DNA of 32,713 nucleotides, from contig NZ_JANAFB010000034.1 in the NCBI RefSeq assembly GCF_024199905.1, positions 1 through 32,713 of the forward strand, given 5' to 3'. Position numbers and translations under genes: made by a program. Of the stretch, positions 21,443 through 29,277 are shown piece after piece; position 1 is the first letter of the stretch; every line of letters begins with the position of its first letter. The DNA is from Rothia santali. GTDB lineage: Bacteria; Actinomycetota; Actinomycetes; Actinomycetales; Micrococcaceae. The notes below the pieces were generated by a model. It did not search any database. It was not told the DNA's origin and worked only from the letters and a program-made list of their open reading frames with translations.

Positions 21443-23479
21443 ATGACTGCTAGCACCCCAGCACCCCGGAACGACGCCCCCGAGCCGACCGACCGCGAGG
21501 CGTCCGGGGCCACCGGCCTGGACGCCTCCGCCATGGACACCTCCGTCAGCCCCGGCGACGACTTCTACCGCTACGTCAACGGCGCCTGGATCGCCGCCCA
21601 CGAGATCCCCGCCGACCGCGGCATCGACGGCGCCTTCCACCAGCTGCGCGACCTCTCCGAGGAGCAGGTCAGGGACATCATCGCCGACGCCGGCAGCGCC
21701 GACCCCGACTCGAAGATCGGCGCGCTGTTCAACTCCTTCATGGACGAGGCGGCGGTCGAGGCCGCCGGCACCGCGCCGCTGGAGCGGGACCTCGAGCTGC
21801 TCGAGCGCGCCGGGGACTCCGACGCGCTGGTGCTGGCCCTGGCCGCCCTGGACGCGAGCGGCGTCGGCGGCCCCGTGGGCGTGTACGTCAACAACGACGC
21901 CAAGAACGCCACGGAGTACGTGCCCTACCTGGTCCAGTCGGGCATCGGCCTGCCGGACGAGGAGTACTTCCGCGAGCCCAAGTACGCCGAGATCCGGGAG
22001 GCCTACCGGGAGCACATCGCCCGGATGTTCGAGCTGACCGGGGCCGCCGAGCGCCTGGGCTCCGACCCGGAGTCGGCCTCCCGCGCGGTCTTCGACCTCG
22101 AGACCAAGATCGCCTCCCACCACTGGGACAAGGTGACCTGCCGGGACGCGAACAAGCGCTACAACCCGTACACGCCCGCCGAGATGGAGGAGGCCTTCCC
22201 CGGCTTCCCGTGGCGGCGCTGGATCGAGGCGCTCGGCGGGACCGAGGGGTCCTTCGCCAAGACCATCGTCTCCCAGCCCTCCTACCTCGAGTCCTTCGCC
22301 GGGCTGTGGGCCACCGAGCCGCTCGAGCGCTGGCGGCTCTGGGCCGCGTGGCACGTCGCCCACGCCCGCGCGCCGTTCCTGCCCGACGCCGTCGTGCGCG
22401 AGAACTTCGAGTTCTACTCCAAGACGCTCACCGGGACCGAGGAGATGCGCGACCGGTGGAAGCGCGGCGTCGGGCTGGTCGAGGGGCTGCTGGGCGAGGA
22501 GGTGGGCCGCGAGTACGTCTCCCGGCACTTCCCGCCGGAGCACAAGGAGCGGATGCTCGAGCTGGTGGACAACCTCATCGAGGCCTACCGGGAGTCGATC
22601 TCCGGGCTCGAGTGGATGACCCCGGAGACCCGCGAGCGCGCGCTGGAGAAGCTCGCCGCCTTCACCCCCAAGATCGGCTACCCGGAGAGGTGGCGGGACT
22701 ACTCGGAGCTGGCGATCGGCGCGGACCTGGTCGAAAACGTCCGGGCCGGCAACCGCTTCGAGCACGACTACGAGCTGGGCAAGCTCGGCCAGCCGATCGA
22801 CCGGGACGAGTGGCACATGACCCCGCAGACGGTCAACGCCTACTACAACCCGGTGATGAACGAGATCGCGTTCCCCGCCGCGATCCTCCAGCCGCCCTTC
22901 TTCGACATGGACGCCGACGACGCCGTGAACTACGGCGGGATCGGCGCGGTGATCGGCCACGAGATCGGCCACGGCTTCGACGACCAGGGCGCCAAGTACG
23001 ACGGCGCGGGCAACCTCGACGACTGGTGGACCGCCGAGGACCTCGCCGAGTTCGAGCAGCGCACCGGGGCCCTGGTGGCCCAGTACGCGCGCTACACGCC
23101 CGAGGGCCTGGACCCCGAGCAGGACCGGGTCAACGGCGAGCTGACCCTGGGCGAGAACATCGGCGACCTCGGCGGGCTGTCGATCACGCTCAAGGCCTAC
23201 CGCAAGGCGCTCGAGAAGCAGGGCCTGACCCTGGAGACGGCGCCCTCGGCGGGCGGCGTCGGGGCGCTGCGGCGGCTGCTGATGAGCTACGCGCAGATCT
23301 GGCGCTCCAAGGCCCGGCCGCAGATGGCCAAACTGTACCTCTCGATGGACCCGCACTCCCCCGCCGAGTTCCGGTGCAACGGGATCGTGCGGAACGTGGA
23401 CGAGTTCTACGAGGCCTTCGACGTCGGCCCGGACCACGAGCTGTGGCTCGCGCCCGAGGAGCGGGTGAGCATCTGGTGA
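21443..23479 (+). CDS. M13-family zinc endopeptidase (PepO / neprilysin-like)
   Basis: 678-aa metallopeptidase, full length for the family. The zinc site is GHEIGHGFDDQGAKYDG, with His506, Glu507 and His510. The third ligand Glu571 and the accompanying Asp575 are in ENIGDLGG. NAYYNP (substrate backbone binding) and the C-terminal CNGIVRNVDEFYEAFDV are also present. There is no signal peptide or transmembrane segment, so it is cytoplasmic, unlike eukaryotic neprilysin. The N-terminal ~30 residues are Pro/Asp/Ala-rich. ATG 21443 is preferred to upstream in-frame starts because translation before it shows no conservation and the -10 lies 6 nt upstream. A ribokinase-family gene follows after 16 bp. 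Confidence 0.94.
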   Translation: MTASTPAPRNDAPEPTDREASGATGLDASAMDTSVSPGDDFYRYVNGAWIAAHEIPADRGIDGAFHQLRDLSEEQVRDIIADAGSADPDSKIGALFNSFMDEAAVEAAGTAPLERDLELLERAGDSDALVLALAALDASGVGGPVGVYVNNDAKNATEYVPYLVQSGIGLPDEEYFREPKYAEIREAYREHIARMFELTGAAERLGSDPESASRAVFDLETKIASHHWDKVTCRDANKRYNPYTPAEMEEAFPGFPWRRWIEALGGTEGSFAKTIVSQPSYLESFAGLWATEPLERWRLWAAWHVAHARAPFLPDAVVRENFEFYSKTLTGTEEMRDRWKRGVGLVEGLLGEEVGREYVSRHFPPEHKERMLELVDNLIEAYRESISGLEWMTPETRERALEKLAAFTPKIGYPERWRDYSELAIGADLVENVRAGNRFEHDYELGKLGQPIDRDEWHMTPQTVNAYYNPVMNEIAFPAAILQPPFFDMDADDAVNYGGIGAVIGHEIGHGFDDQGAKYDGAGNLDDWWTAEDLAEFEQRTGALVAQYARYTPEGLDPEQDRVNGELTLGENIGDLGGLSITLKAYRKALEKQGLTLETAPSAGGVGALRRLLMSYAQIWRSKARPQMAKLYLSMDPHSPAEFRCNGIVRNVDEFYEAFDVGPDHELWLAPEERVSIW

Positions 23480-23495
23480 GCCCGGGGGCGGGCCG

Positions 23496-23645
23496 GTGAG
23501 CGAGGCCGGGCCGGCTGACGGCCGCGAGCCGGGCGACGGCCGCGAGCCGGGCGACGGCCGCGAGCCGGGCGATGGCCGCGGGCCGGCCGCCGGCGGGTCT
23601 GCGTCGTCGGGTCCGTGCGCCGCGAGGTCACGGTCGCGGCGCGGC
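23496..23645 (+). pseudogene. Displaced N-terminal piece of the ribokinase gene (other reading frames)
   Basis: GTG 23496 starts a frame made of DGREPG repeats. From about 23597 a different frame reads VCVVGSVRREVTV, which looks like the first strand of a ribokinase (V-V-G-S-x-N-x-D-x-x-x). By about 23645 the ribokinase fold continues in the third frame. Both changes are in the same direction and each would be cured by one extra base, so the true 5' end is probably broken by two single-base losses or by sequencing error. Confidence 0.5.
23517..23588. repeat. 18-bp tandem repeat encoding DGREPG
   Basis: GACGGCCGCGAGCCGGGC is repeated exactly at 23517-23534, 23535-23552 and 23553-23570, with a fourth degenerate copy at 23571-23588. 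In the frame of GTG 23496 it encodes DGREPG repeats. Confidence 0.9.
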
Positions 23646-24573
23646 GGCCCCGGCGCCGGGCGGGGCGGCCGCGGGCGCCTCGGTGTCCTACGGGGTGGGC
23701 GGCAGGGGTGCCAACCAGGCCATCGCCGCCGCGCTGACCGGGACGCCCACGGAGCTCGTGGGCTGCGTCGGCGACGACTCCGCCGGGGCGTCCCTGCGGG
23801 ACTCGCTGGCCGAGCGCGGTGTCGGCGTCTCCCGGCTCTCCGCGGTGCCCGGCGTGGACTCGGGCTCGGCCCACATCACGGTCGGTGCCGAGGGGAGCTC
23901 GGCCTCGATCGTGCCCGCCGCGAACCTCTCGCTGAACCGCGACATGGTGGCCGCCGCCGCGGCCGCCGGCTTCGACGGCGCCCGCGTGGTCGTGGCCCAG
24001 GGCGAGATCCCGGTGGAGACGGTCGAGGCGACCATCAAGGCGGCCGCCCGGGCGCGGATCCGGATGGTGCTGCACCTCTCCCCCGCGGTGCACGTCTCGG
24101 CCAGGGCGCTGCGGGCGGTCGACGTCCTGGTCCTCGACGCCGCCGAGGCCGCGGCCGTGCTGGAGCGGCACCTGCCGGAGGGCGGCAGGGGCGCGGGGGC
24201 CGACGACGCCGGCCCGCTCGCCGCGCACCGCCGCCGCGCCGCGGCCCTCACCGCGCTCGTCCCGACCGTGGTGGTGACCCTCGGCGCCCGCGGATCGGTC
24301 GTGGCGGCGCGCGGGCGGCACGACGTCGTGGACGTCCCGGCGACCCGGGTGGCCGAGGTCCTCGACCCCGCAGGGGCCGGCGACGCCTTCGTCGGCGTCC
24401 TCGCCGCGGCCCTGGCCCGCCGGCTCGCCGTGCGGGGCCTTCCCGACGGCGCGGTCCCGGGCCTCGACGACCTCGTGGCGTGCGTGCGCGTCGCCGGGCG
24501 GGAGGCCGCCCGGGTCCTCGGCCGGACCGGGGCGGCGGCGTCGTACACCGCCTTCAGCCTGGACGGCGTCTGA
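23572..24573 (+). CDS. Ribokinase / PfkB-family carbohydrate kinase with a disrupted N-terminus
   Basis: From about codon 35 this frame (333 codons from ATG 23572) is a clear PfkB-family sugar kinase. It has SVSYGVGGRGANQAIAAA (family signature 1), ELVGCVGDDSAG, LSPA, TLGARGS and the catalytic DPAGAGDAFVGVLAAALA (signature 2; the first Asp of DTxGAGD occupies the same place). Closest in layout are ribokinases. The first ~35 residues (Arg/Pro/Gly-rich) do not match the family. The expected beta strand and substrate-binding motif are found in another frame just upstream (VCVVGSVRREVTV at 23597-23635). Either the gene is inactivated or the assembly lacks bases in this GC-rich tract. It sits 16 bp downstream of the M13 peptidase and 65 bp before the amidohydrolase. 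Confidence 0.75.
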   Translation: MAAGRPPAGLRRRVRAPRGHGRGAAAPAPGGAAAGASVSYGVGGRGANQAIAAALTGTPTELVGCVGDDSAGASLRDSLAERGVGVSRLSAVPGVDSGSAHITVGAEGSSASIVPAANLSLNRDMVAAAAAAGFDGARVVVAQGEIPVETVEATIKAAARARIRMVLHLSPAVHVSARALRAVDVLVLDAAEAAAVLERHLPEGGRGAGADDAGPLAAHRRRAAALTALVPTVVVTLGARGSVVAARGRHDVVDVPATRVAEVLDPAGAGDAFVGVLAAALARRLAVRGLPDGAVPGLDDLVACVRVAGREAARVLGRTGAAASYTAFSLDGV

Positions 24574-24638
24574 GCACGCGCCCGGGAGGAACCCACGACC
24601 ACCGACCCCGGGCGACGCCCCGGAGAGAGCGAGCAGGC

Positions 24639-26297
24639 ATGAGAATCGACGCGATCTGGCGCGGCCGCTTCTGGACCGGCGACCCCGCCCGACCCGAGGC
24701 ACACGCGCTCGCGGTGCATCGGGGGCGGATCCTCGCGGTGGACGAGCTCTCCGGGCTCGAGCCCGAGGTCGAGTACGACCTCGGCGGGGCCCGCGCGGTG
24801 CCGGGCTTCCACGACGCCCACCACCACACCCTCGGGACCGGTGACCACCTCTCCCAGGTCGACCTGCGCCATCCCCGGGTCACCACGCTCGAGGGGCTCT
24901 ACGCGGCCCTGGCCCGCCGGGCCGCCGAGCTGCCGCGCGACGCGTGGGTCCGCGCCGGCGGCTACGACCAGAACCGGCTCGGGGCGCACCCCACCGCGGA
25001 GGGGATCGACGCCGCGGTGGGCGGGCGGCCGGCCGTCGTCGAGCACGTCTCCCACCACATGCTGGTCGCGAGCACCCGCGCCTTCGAGCTCGCCGGGTAC
25101 CCGGGCCGGGACGGGTACCCGGACGTCCCCGGGGGCCGGGTGGAGCGCGAGAAGTCGGGGCGCGCCGTCGGGCTGCTGCAGGAGAACGCGGGGACGCCGG
25201 TGCGGCGCGAGTCGGCCCGGGACAGCCAGGAGCGCACGCAGCAGCTCCTGCGGCTGGCCTCGGACCAGGCGCTCGACTACGGGCTGACGAGCCTGACCGA
25301 GCCCGGCGTCATCGTCGGCGGGATGATGGGCGCCAACGACCCGAGCCTGGGCGCCTACCAGACCGCGATCGAGGCGGGCACGCTGCGACCGCGCATGACC
25401 GTGATGCCGTTCCACCACCTCCTCCACGGCCTGGAGCTCGGCGCGGAGGGGTGGCGGACGCTGGACCTGGGCATGCGCACCGGGTTCGGCGACGAGCGGC
25501 TGCGGCTCGGACCGGTCAAGATCATCTCGGACGGCTCGCTGATCGGCCGCTCAGCCGCGGTGCACCGGTGCTTCTGCGGCGAGGCGGACAACCGCGGGCT
25601 GATGGTCGTGGACCCGGAGGAGCTGTCCGAGCTGGTGCTGTCCTTCCACCGGGCGGGCTGGGCCGTGGCGACCCACGCGATCGGCGACCGGGCGATCGAC
25701 CACGCGCTCGACGCCGTCGAGGCCGCCCAGCGCGTCGAGCCCCGGCCCGCGCGCCACCGGATCGAGCACTTCTCGATGGCGAGCGACGAGCAGGTCCGCC
25801 GCTGCGCCGCACTCGGGGTGGTCCCGGTGCCCCAGGGGCCGTTCGTGACCGAGTTCGGCGACGGCGTGCTGGAGGCCATCGGCCCGGACCGGGCGCGCGG
25901 GACCTACCGGCTGCGCTCCCTCCTCGACGTGGGGATGACGGTGCCGGGCTCGAGCGACTCCCCCATCTGCGACGCCGACCCGATCGCCTCGATCGACGCG
26001 ATGGTCAACCGGCGCACCTCATCGGGGGCGGAGTTCTTCCCGGAGGAGCGGGTCACCGTGGAGCAGGCGCTGCGGGCCTACACCTACGGCTCGGCCTACG
26101 CGGTAGGGCGGGAGCACGAGGTGGGGACGCTCGCGCCGGGGCAGCTGGCCGAGCCGCTGCTGACCTCGGGCCAGGTCCCGCGCCGCTGGCGCCTGGTGCG
26201 GCACCTGCCCCGCACCGGAGGCGGTAAGGTGAGGCGCCTGGGCGCGGCCGAGTGGGCGCGCCTGGAGGCGGCGCCGTCGGCCGCGGGGGCGCCGTGA
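24639..26297 (+). CDS. Amidohydrolase family 3 (YtcJ-like) with a C-terminus replaced by an acyl-CoA-ligase tail
   Basis: 552 aa. Residues 1-504 are a metal-dependent amidohydrolase of the YtcJ group: HDAHHH at 58-63, DGSLIGRSAAV, THAIGDRAID, RIEHF and SSDSPICDADP supply the usual metal and catalytic residues, so the barrel looks intact. In this family LAPGQLA is normally followed by an ADxVVL strand and about 50-60 residues of the beta-sandwich. Here, from Glu505 (position 26151), the sequence instead reads EPLLTSGQVPRRWRLV then LPRTGGGKVRR, a textbook A10 motif of AMP-forming acyl-CoA ligases including its catalytic lysine (Lys530), and ends in an Ala-rich tail. This is best explained as an in-frame fusion. 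ATG 24639 has GGAGAGAG upstream. The natural substrate is unknown and folding without the native C-terminus is uncertain. Confidence 0.85.
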   Translation: MRIDAIWRGRFWTGDPARPEAHALAVHRGRILAVDELSGLEPEVEYDLGGARAVPGFHDAHHHTLGTGDHLSQVDLRHPRVTTLEGLYAALARRAAELPRDAWVRAGGYDQNRLGAHPTAEGIDAAVGGRPAVVEHVSHHMLVASTRAFELAGYPGRDGYPDVPGGRVEREKSGRAVGLLQENAGTPVRRESARDSQERTQQLLRLASDQALDYGLTSLTEPGVIVGGMMGANDPSLGAYQTAIEAGTLRPRMTVMPFHHLLHGLELGAEGWRTLDLGMRTGFGDERLRLGPVKIISDGSLIGRSAAVHRCFCGEADNRGLMVVDPEELSELVLSFHRAGWAVATHAIGDRAIDHALDAVEAAQRVEPRPARHRIEHFSMASDEQVRRCAALGVVPVPQGPFVTEFGDGVLEAIGPDRARGTYRLRSLLDVGMTVPGSSDSPICDADPIASIDAMVNRRTSSGAEFFPEERVTVEQALRAYTYGSAYAVGREHEVGTLAPGQLAEPLLTSGQVPRRWRLVRHLPRTGGGKVRRLGAAEWARLEAAPSAAGAP

Positions 26298-26335
26298 TGC
26301 GAGCGGAAGGCGCCATGATGCGGGCGGAAGGCGCC
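26297..26335. repeat. Duplicated 18-bp unit with start codons between the two fusion genes
   Basis: ATGCGAGCGGAAGGCGCC (26297-26314) recurs with one change at 26318-26335 after an extra ATG. The first ATG overlaps the TGA of the amidohydrolase fusion. All these ATGs are in one frame with each other and with the downstream thiolase-PanC fusion, but the last ATG (26357) has the best ribosome site. Confidence 0.6.
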
Positions 26336-26356
26336 GCGAGGCGCGGAGGAGGAACC

Positions 26357-27505
26357 ATGGACGACGTCGCGATCGTCGGCGCGCTGCGCACCCCCGTCGT
26401 CTCGCGGTCGCGCGGATTCGCCGGGACGACCGTGGACGAGCTGGCCGCCCACGCCCTCGCGGCGGTGGCCGCGGCCGGCGGGAGGAGGCCCGACGCCGTC
26501 GTGCTGGGCAACTGCACCGGCCCCGGAGGCAACCTCGGCCGGATCGCCGCGCTCGGCGCCGGGTTCGGGGAGTCCTGCGCGGGCTGGGGCGTCGACGCCC
26601 AGTGCGGCTCCGGGCTGATCGCGGTCGCCGAGGCGACCCGGCACGTCCGGGAGACCGGCGGGGCCGCCGCGGCCGGCGGCGAGGCGGGAGCGGCCGAGCC
26701 GGCGCCGGTGACCGTGGGGCTGATCCCCACGATGGGCGCCCTCCACGAGGGGCACGCGACCCTGATCCGCCGGGCGCTGGAGCAGAACGACGTCGTCGCC
26801 GTCTCGATCTTCGTCAACCCCCTCCAGTTCGGCCCCGGCGAGGACTACGAGAGCTACCCCCGCCCCCTCGAGGCCGACCTGCAGATGCTGCGGGACCTCG
26901 GCGTGGACCTCGCCTTCGTCCCCGAGCGGGAGACCATGTACCCCGGAGGGAGGCCGCTGGTGAGCCTGAGCTCGGGGGAGCTCGGCACGCGCTTCGAGGG
27001 CGCCTCCCGCCCCGGTCACTTCGACGGCGTGCTGACCGTGGTCGCCAAGCTGTTCAACCTCTTCGTGGCCGCCGCCGGGCCGCACCGCGTGCGCGCCTAC
27101 TTCGGTCAGAAGGACGCGCAGCAGGTCGCGATCGTCCAGCGCCTGGTCGCCGACCTCAACGTCCCCGTGACGATCGTCCCCGTGGCGATCGTCCGCGAGG
27201 AGGGCGGGCTCGCGATGTCCTCCCGCAACACCTACCTCGACGAGGAGTCCCGCCGGGCGGCCCTGGTGCTCTCCCGCACCCTGGCCCTGCTGCGCGAGGA
27301 GGGGCTCTCCCGCGGGTACGCGGGGATCGACCTGGAGTCGGCGCGCTCGCGGATCGAGGAGCGCGACGGCGTCGAGCTCGACTACCTCGAGATCGTGGAC
27401 CCCTCGACCTTCGACGCCCCCACCGAGGCCTCGACCCGGGCCATGGCGATGGCCGCGATCCGCGTGGGCGGAACCCGGCTCATCGACAACATGGACGTCC
27501 TCTAG
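26357..27505 (+). CDS. panC: Pantothenate synthetase fused to a thiolase N-terminal fragment
   Basis: 382 aa from ATG 26357, preceded by GGAGGAGGA. Residues 1 to about 115 are the N-terminal third of a thiolase: VAIVGALRTPVVSRSRGF, VVLGNCTGPGGNLGR and the nucleophile Cys83 in DAQCGSGL. From about residue 118 it is pantothenate synthetase, which joins pantoate and beta-alanine for CoA synthesis: VGLIPTMGALHEGH (adenylate-forming HxGH), FVNPLQFGPGEDYESYPR, HFDGVLTVVAKLFNLF, YFGQKDAQQ, EGGLAMSSRN and the C-terminal TRLIDNMDVL. Only the ~20 residues that usually precede PTMG are missing, so PanC catalysis is probably preserved. The thiolase lacks its His and second Cys and cannot be active. The joint is at about 26700. 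It is transcribed with the amidohydrolase fusion. I infer PanC is still needed and survives with a foreign leader. Confidence 0.9.
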   Translation: MDDVAIVGALRTPVVSRSRGFAGTTVDELAAHALAAVAAAGGRRPDAVVLGNCTGPGGNLGRIAALGAGFGESCAGWGVDAQCGSGLIAVAEATRHVRETGGAAAAGGEAGAAEPAPVTVGLIPTMGALHEGHATLIRRALEQNDVVAVSIFVNPLQFGPGEDYESYPRPLEADLQMLRDLGVDLAFVPERETMYPGGRPLVSLSSGELGTRFEGASRPGHFDGVLTVVAKLFNLFVAAAGPHRVRAYFGQKDAQQVAIVQRLVADLNVPVTIVPVAIVREEGGLAMSSRNTYLDEESRRAALVLSRTLALLREEGLSRGYAGIDLESARSRIEERDGVELDYLEIVDPSTFDAPTEASTRAMAMAAIRVGGTRLIDNMDVL

Positions 27506-27522
27506 CCCCCTCAGACCCGCGA

Positions 27523-27528
27523 TAGGCT
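27523..27528 (+). promoter_or_regulatory. -10 element (TAGGCT) of a leaderless lysS transcript
   Basis: TAGGCT ends 7 nt before GTG 27536, with no Shine-Dalgarno between. The panC stop is about 20 bp upstream, so the promoter allows lysS expression independent of the panC operon. Confidence 0.6.
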
Positions 27529-27535
27529 GTACCCC

Positions 27536-29050
27536 GTGACTACACCAGACCCCGCCCAGACCGTGACCGCCGCCGACCGCAGGGCGGAGGCGAGCGAGCA
27601 GATGCGGATCCGCCTGGAGAAGCGCGGCAAGCTGCTCGAGTCGGGTCGCGAGGCGTACCCGGTCGGCGTCCCGGTGACGCGCACCATCCCGAGCGTCCGG
27701 GAGCAGTACGAGGGCCTGGAGGCGGACGAGGCCACGGGCGACGTCGTCGGCGTGGCCGGCCGCGTGGTCTTCGTCCGCAACACCGGCAAGCTGTGCTTCG
27801 CGACGCTGCAGTCCGGGGACGGCACCCGCCTGCAGGCGATGATCTCCCTGGCCAAGGTGGGCCAGGAGGCGCTCGACGACTGGAAGGCCCTGGTGGACCT
27901 GGGCGACCACGTCTTCGTGCGCGGCGAGGTGATCAGCTCCCGCCGCGGCGAGCTCTCGGTCATGGCCGAGGAGTGGGCCATGGCCTCGAAGTCGCTGCGC
28001 CCCCTGCCGACCCTGCACCACGACCTCAACGAGGAGACCCGCGTCCGCCAGCGCTACCTGGACCTGATGGTCCGGGACGAGGCCCGCGAGGTCGTCCACC
28101 GGCGCGCCCGGATCATCCAGACGGTGCGGCAGACGCTGGTCGAGCAGGGCTACGTCGAGATCGAGACGCCGATCCTGCAGCTGATCCACGGCGGGGCGGC
28201 CGCACGCCCCTTCGAGACCCACCTCAACGCCTTCGACCAGGACATGACCCTGCGGATCGCGACTGAGCTGTACCTCAAGCGGGCCGTGGTCGGCGGGATC
28301 GACCGCGTCTTCGAGATCGGCCGGGTCTTCCGCAACGAGGGCGTCGACTCGACCCACAGCCCCGAGTTCACCACGCTCGAGGCCTACGAGGCCTACGGCG
28401 ACCAGTTCAGCATGGCCCGGCGCATCCAGGACATCATCATGGCCTGCGCCGACGCCGTGGGGATGCACCGGATCGAGACCGAGGACGGCACCATCGACCT
28501 CACGGGCGAGTGGCGCTGGCTGGGCGTCTACCCGGGGCTGTCCGAGGCCGTGGGCCGCGAGGTCACGCCCGAGACGACGGCGGAGGAGCTGCGGGCGATC
28601 GCGGCCGAGCACGACGTCGTCGTGAACCCGGCCTGGGATGCGGAGAAGCTGGTGGTCGAGCTGTTCGGCGAGATCGTCGAGCCGACCCTGATCGACCCCA
28701 CCTTCGTGTGCGACTACCCGCCCTCGGCCCAGCCGCTGGCCAGGCCGCACCGATCCGAGCCCGGCGTGATCGAGGCGTGGGACCTCATCATCGGCGGCAT
28801 GGAGCGCGGCACGGCGTTCTCCGAGCTGATCGACCCGGTGATCCAGCGCGAGCGCCTGATGGCCCAGTCCCAGCTGGCGGCCGGCGGCGACGTCGAGGCC
28901 ATGCAGCTGGACGAGGAGTTCCTGCGCGCCCTCGAGCACGCAGCGCCCCCCATGGGCGGGCTGGGCCTGGGCATCGATCGGCTGATCATGCTCTTCACCG
29001 GGCTCGGGATCCGTGAGACCATTCTGTTCCCGCTCATGAAGCCCGAATGA
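27536..29050 (+). CDS. lysS: Lysyl-tRNA synthetase, class II
   Basis: Charges tRNA-Lys with lysine. The 504-aa product has an N-terminal anticodon-binding OB fold (GVAGRVVFVRNTGKLCFATLQ) followed by the class II core: RQRYLDLM, motif 1 region VEIETPILQ, motif 2 in RVFRNEGVDSTHSPEFTTLEAY and motif 3 in GLGLGIDRLIMLFTG. IHGGAAARPFETHLNA is the lysine-enzyme signature. The GTG start at 27536 is supported by the -10 hexamer 7 nt before it and by the protein's normal length. There is no N-terminal MprF-like membrane domain, so it is not the LysX fusion. It is followed at 32 bp by a small membrane protein and then lsr2 and clpC, an actinobacterial arrangement. Confidence 0.96.
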   Translation: MTTPDPAQTVTAADRRAEASEQMRIRLEKRGKLLESGREAYPVGVPVTRTIPSVREQYEGLEADEATGDVVGVAGRVVFVRNTGKLCFATLQSGDGTRLQAMISLAKVGQEALDDWKALVDLGDHVFVRGEVISSRRGELSVMAEEWAMASKSLRPLPTLHHDLNEETRVRQRYLDLMVRDEAREVVHRRARIIQTVRQTLVEQGYVEIETPILQLIHGGAAARPFETHLNAFDQDMTLRIATELYLKRAVVGGIDRVFEIGRVFRNEGVDSTHSPEFTTLEAYEAYGDQFSMARRIQDIIMACADAVGMHRIETEDGTIDLTGEWRWLGVYPGLSEAVGREVTPETTAEELRAIAAEHDVVVNPAWDAEKLVVELFGEIVEPTLIDPTFVCDYPPSAQPLARPHRSEPGVIEAWDLIIGGMERGTAFSELIDPVIQRERLMAQSQLAAGGDVEAMQLDEEFLRALEHAAPPMGGLGLGIDRLIMLFTGLGIRETILFPLMKPE

Positions 29051-29082
29051 GCGGCGAGCGGCAGCATCGCTAAGGAGCAATC

Positions 29083-29277
29083 GTGGAGTACCTGGCCGTC
29101 CTGATCCCGTCGATCGGGATCGGAGTCATCTTCTACTTCGTCATGCGCTGGATCTTCCGCGCCGACGGCGCCGAGCGGCGTGCCCGGGCCAATGCCGAGG
29201 AGGACGCCTCGAATTGGTATGAAAAGATCAAATCCCGGCACGACGACCGGGAACACTTTGGTAAATCGAACCAATAG
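29083..29277 (+). CDS. Small single-span membrane protein
   Basis: 64 aa. Residues 3-24 (LAVLIPSIGIGVIFYFVMRWIF region) form one transmembrane helix, followed by a charged cytoplasmic tail rich in Arg, Glu and Asp (RADGAERRARANAEEDASNWYEK). The GTG start at 29083 follows AAGGAG at 29072-29077 with a 5-nt gap, a strong ribosome site. Such short proteins between lysS and lsr2 are, as far as I recall, common in Micrococcales. No function is known to me. It probably shares the lysS transcript. Confidence 0.8.
   Translation: MEYLAVLIPSIGIGVIFYFVMRWIFRADGAERRARANAEEDASNWYEKIKSRHDDREHFGKSNQ

Noticed and set aside
27511-27536. Treating lysS as part of the panC transcript only
   Set aside because: A -10 hexamer in the short gap gives lysS its own likely start, although read-through from panC cannot be excluded.
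26096-29080. An open frame of nearly 1000 codons on the minus strand, antisense to panC and lysS
   Set aside because: Same shadow effect. No motif and no ribosome site, and it lies opposite well-recognised genes.
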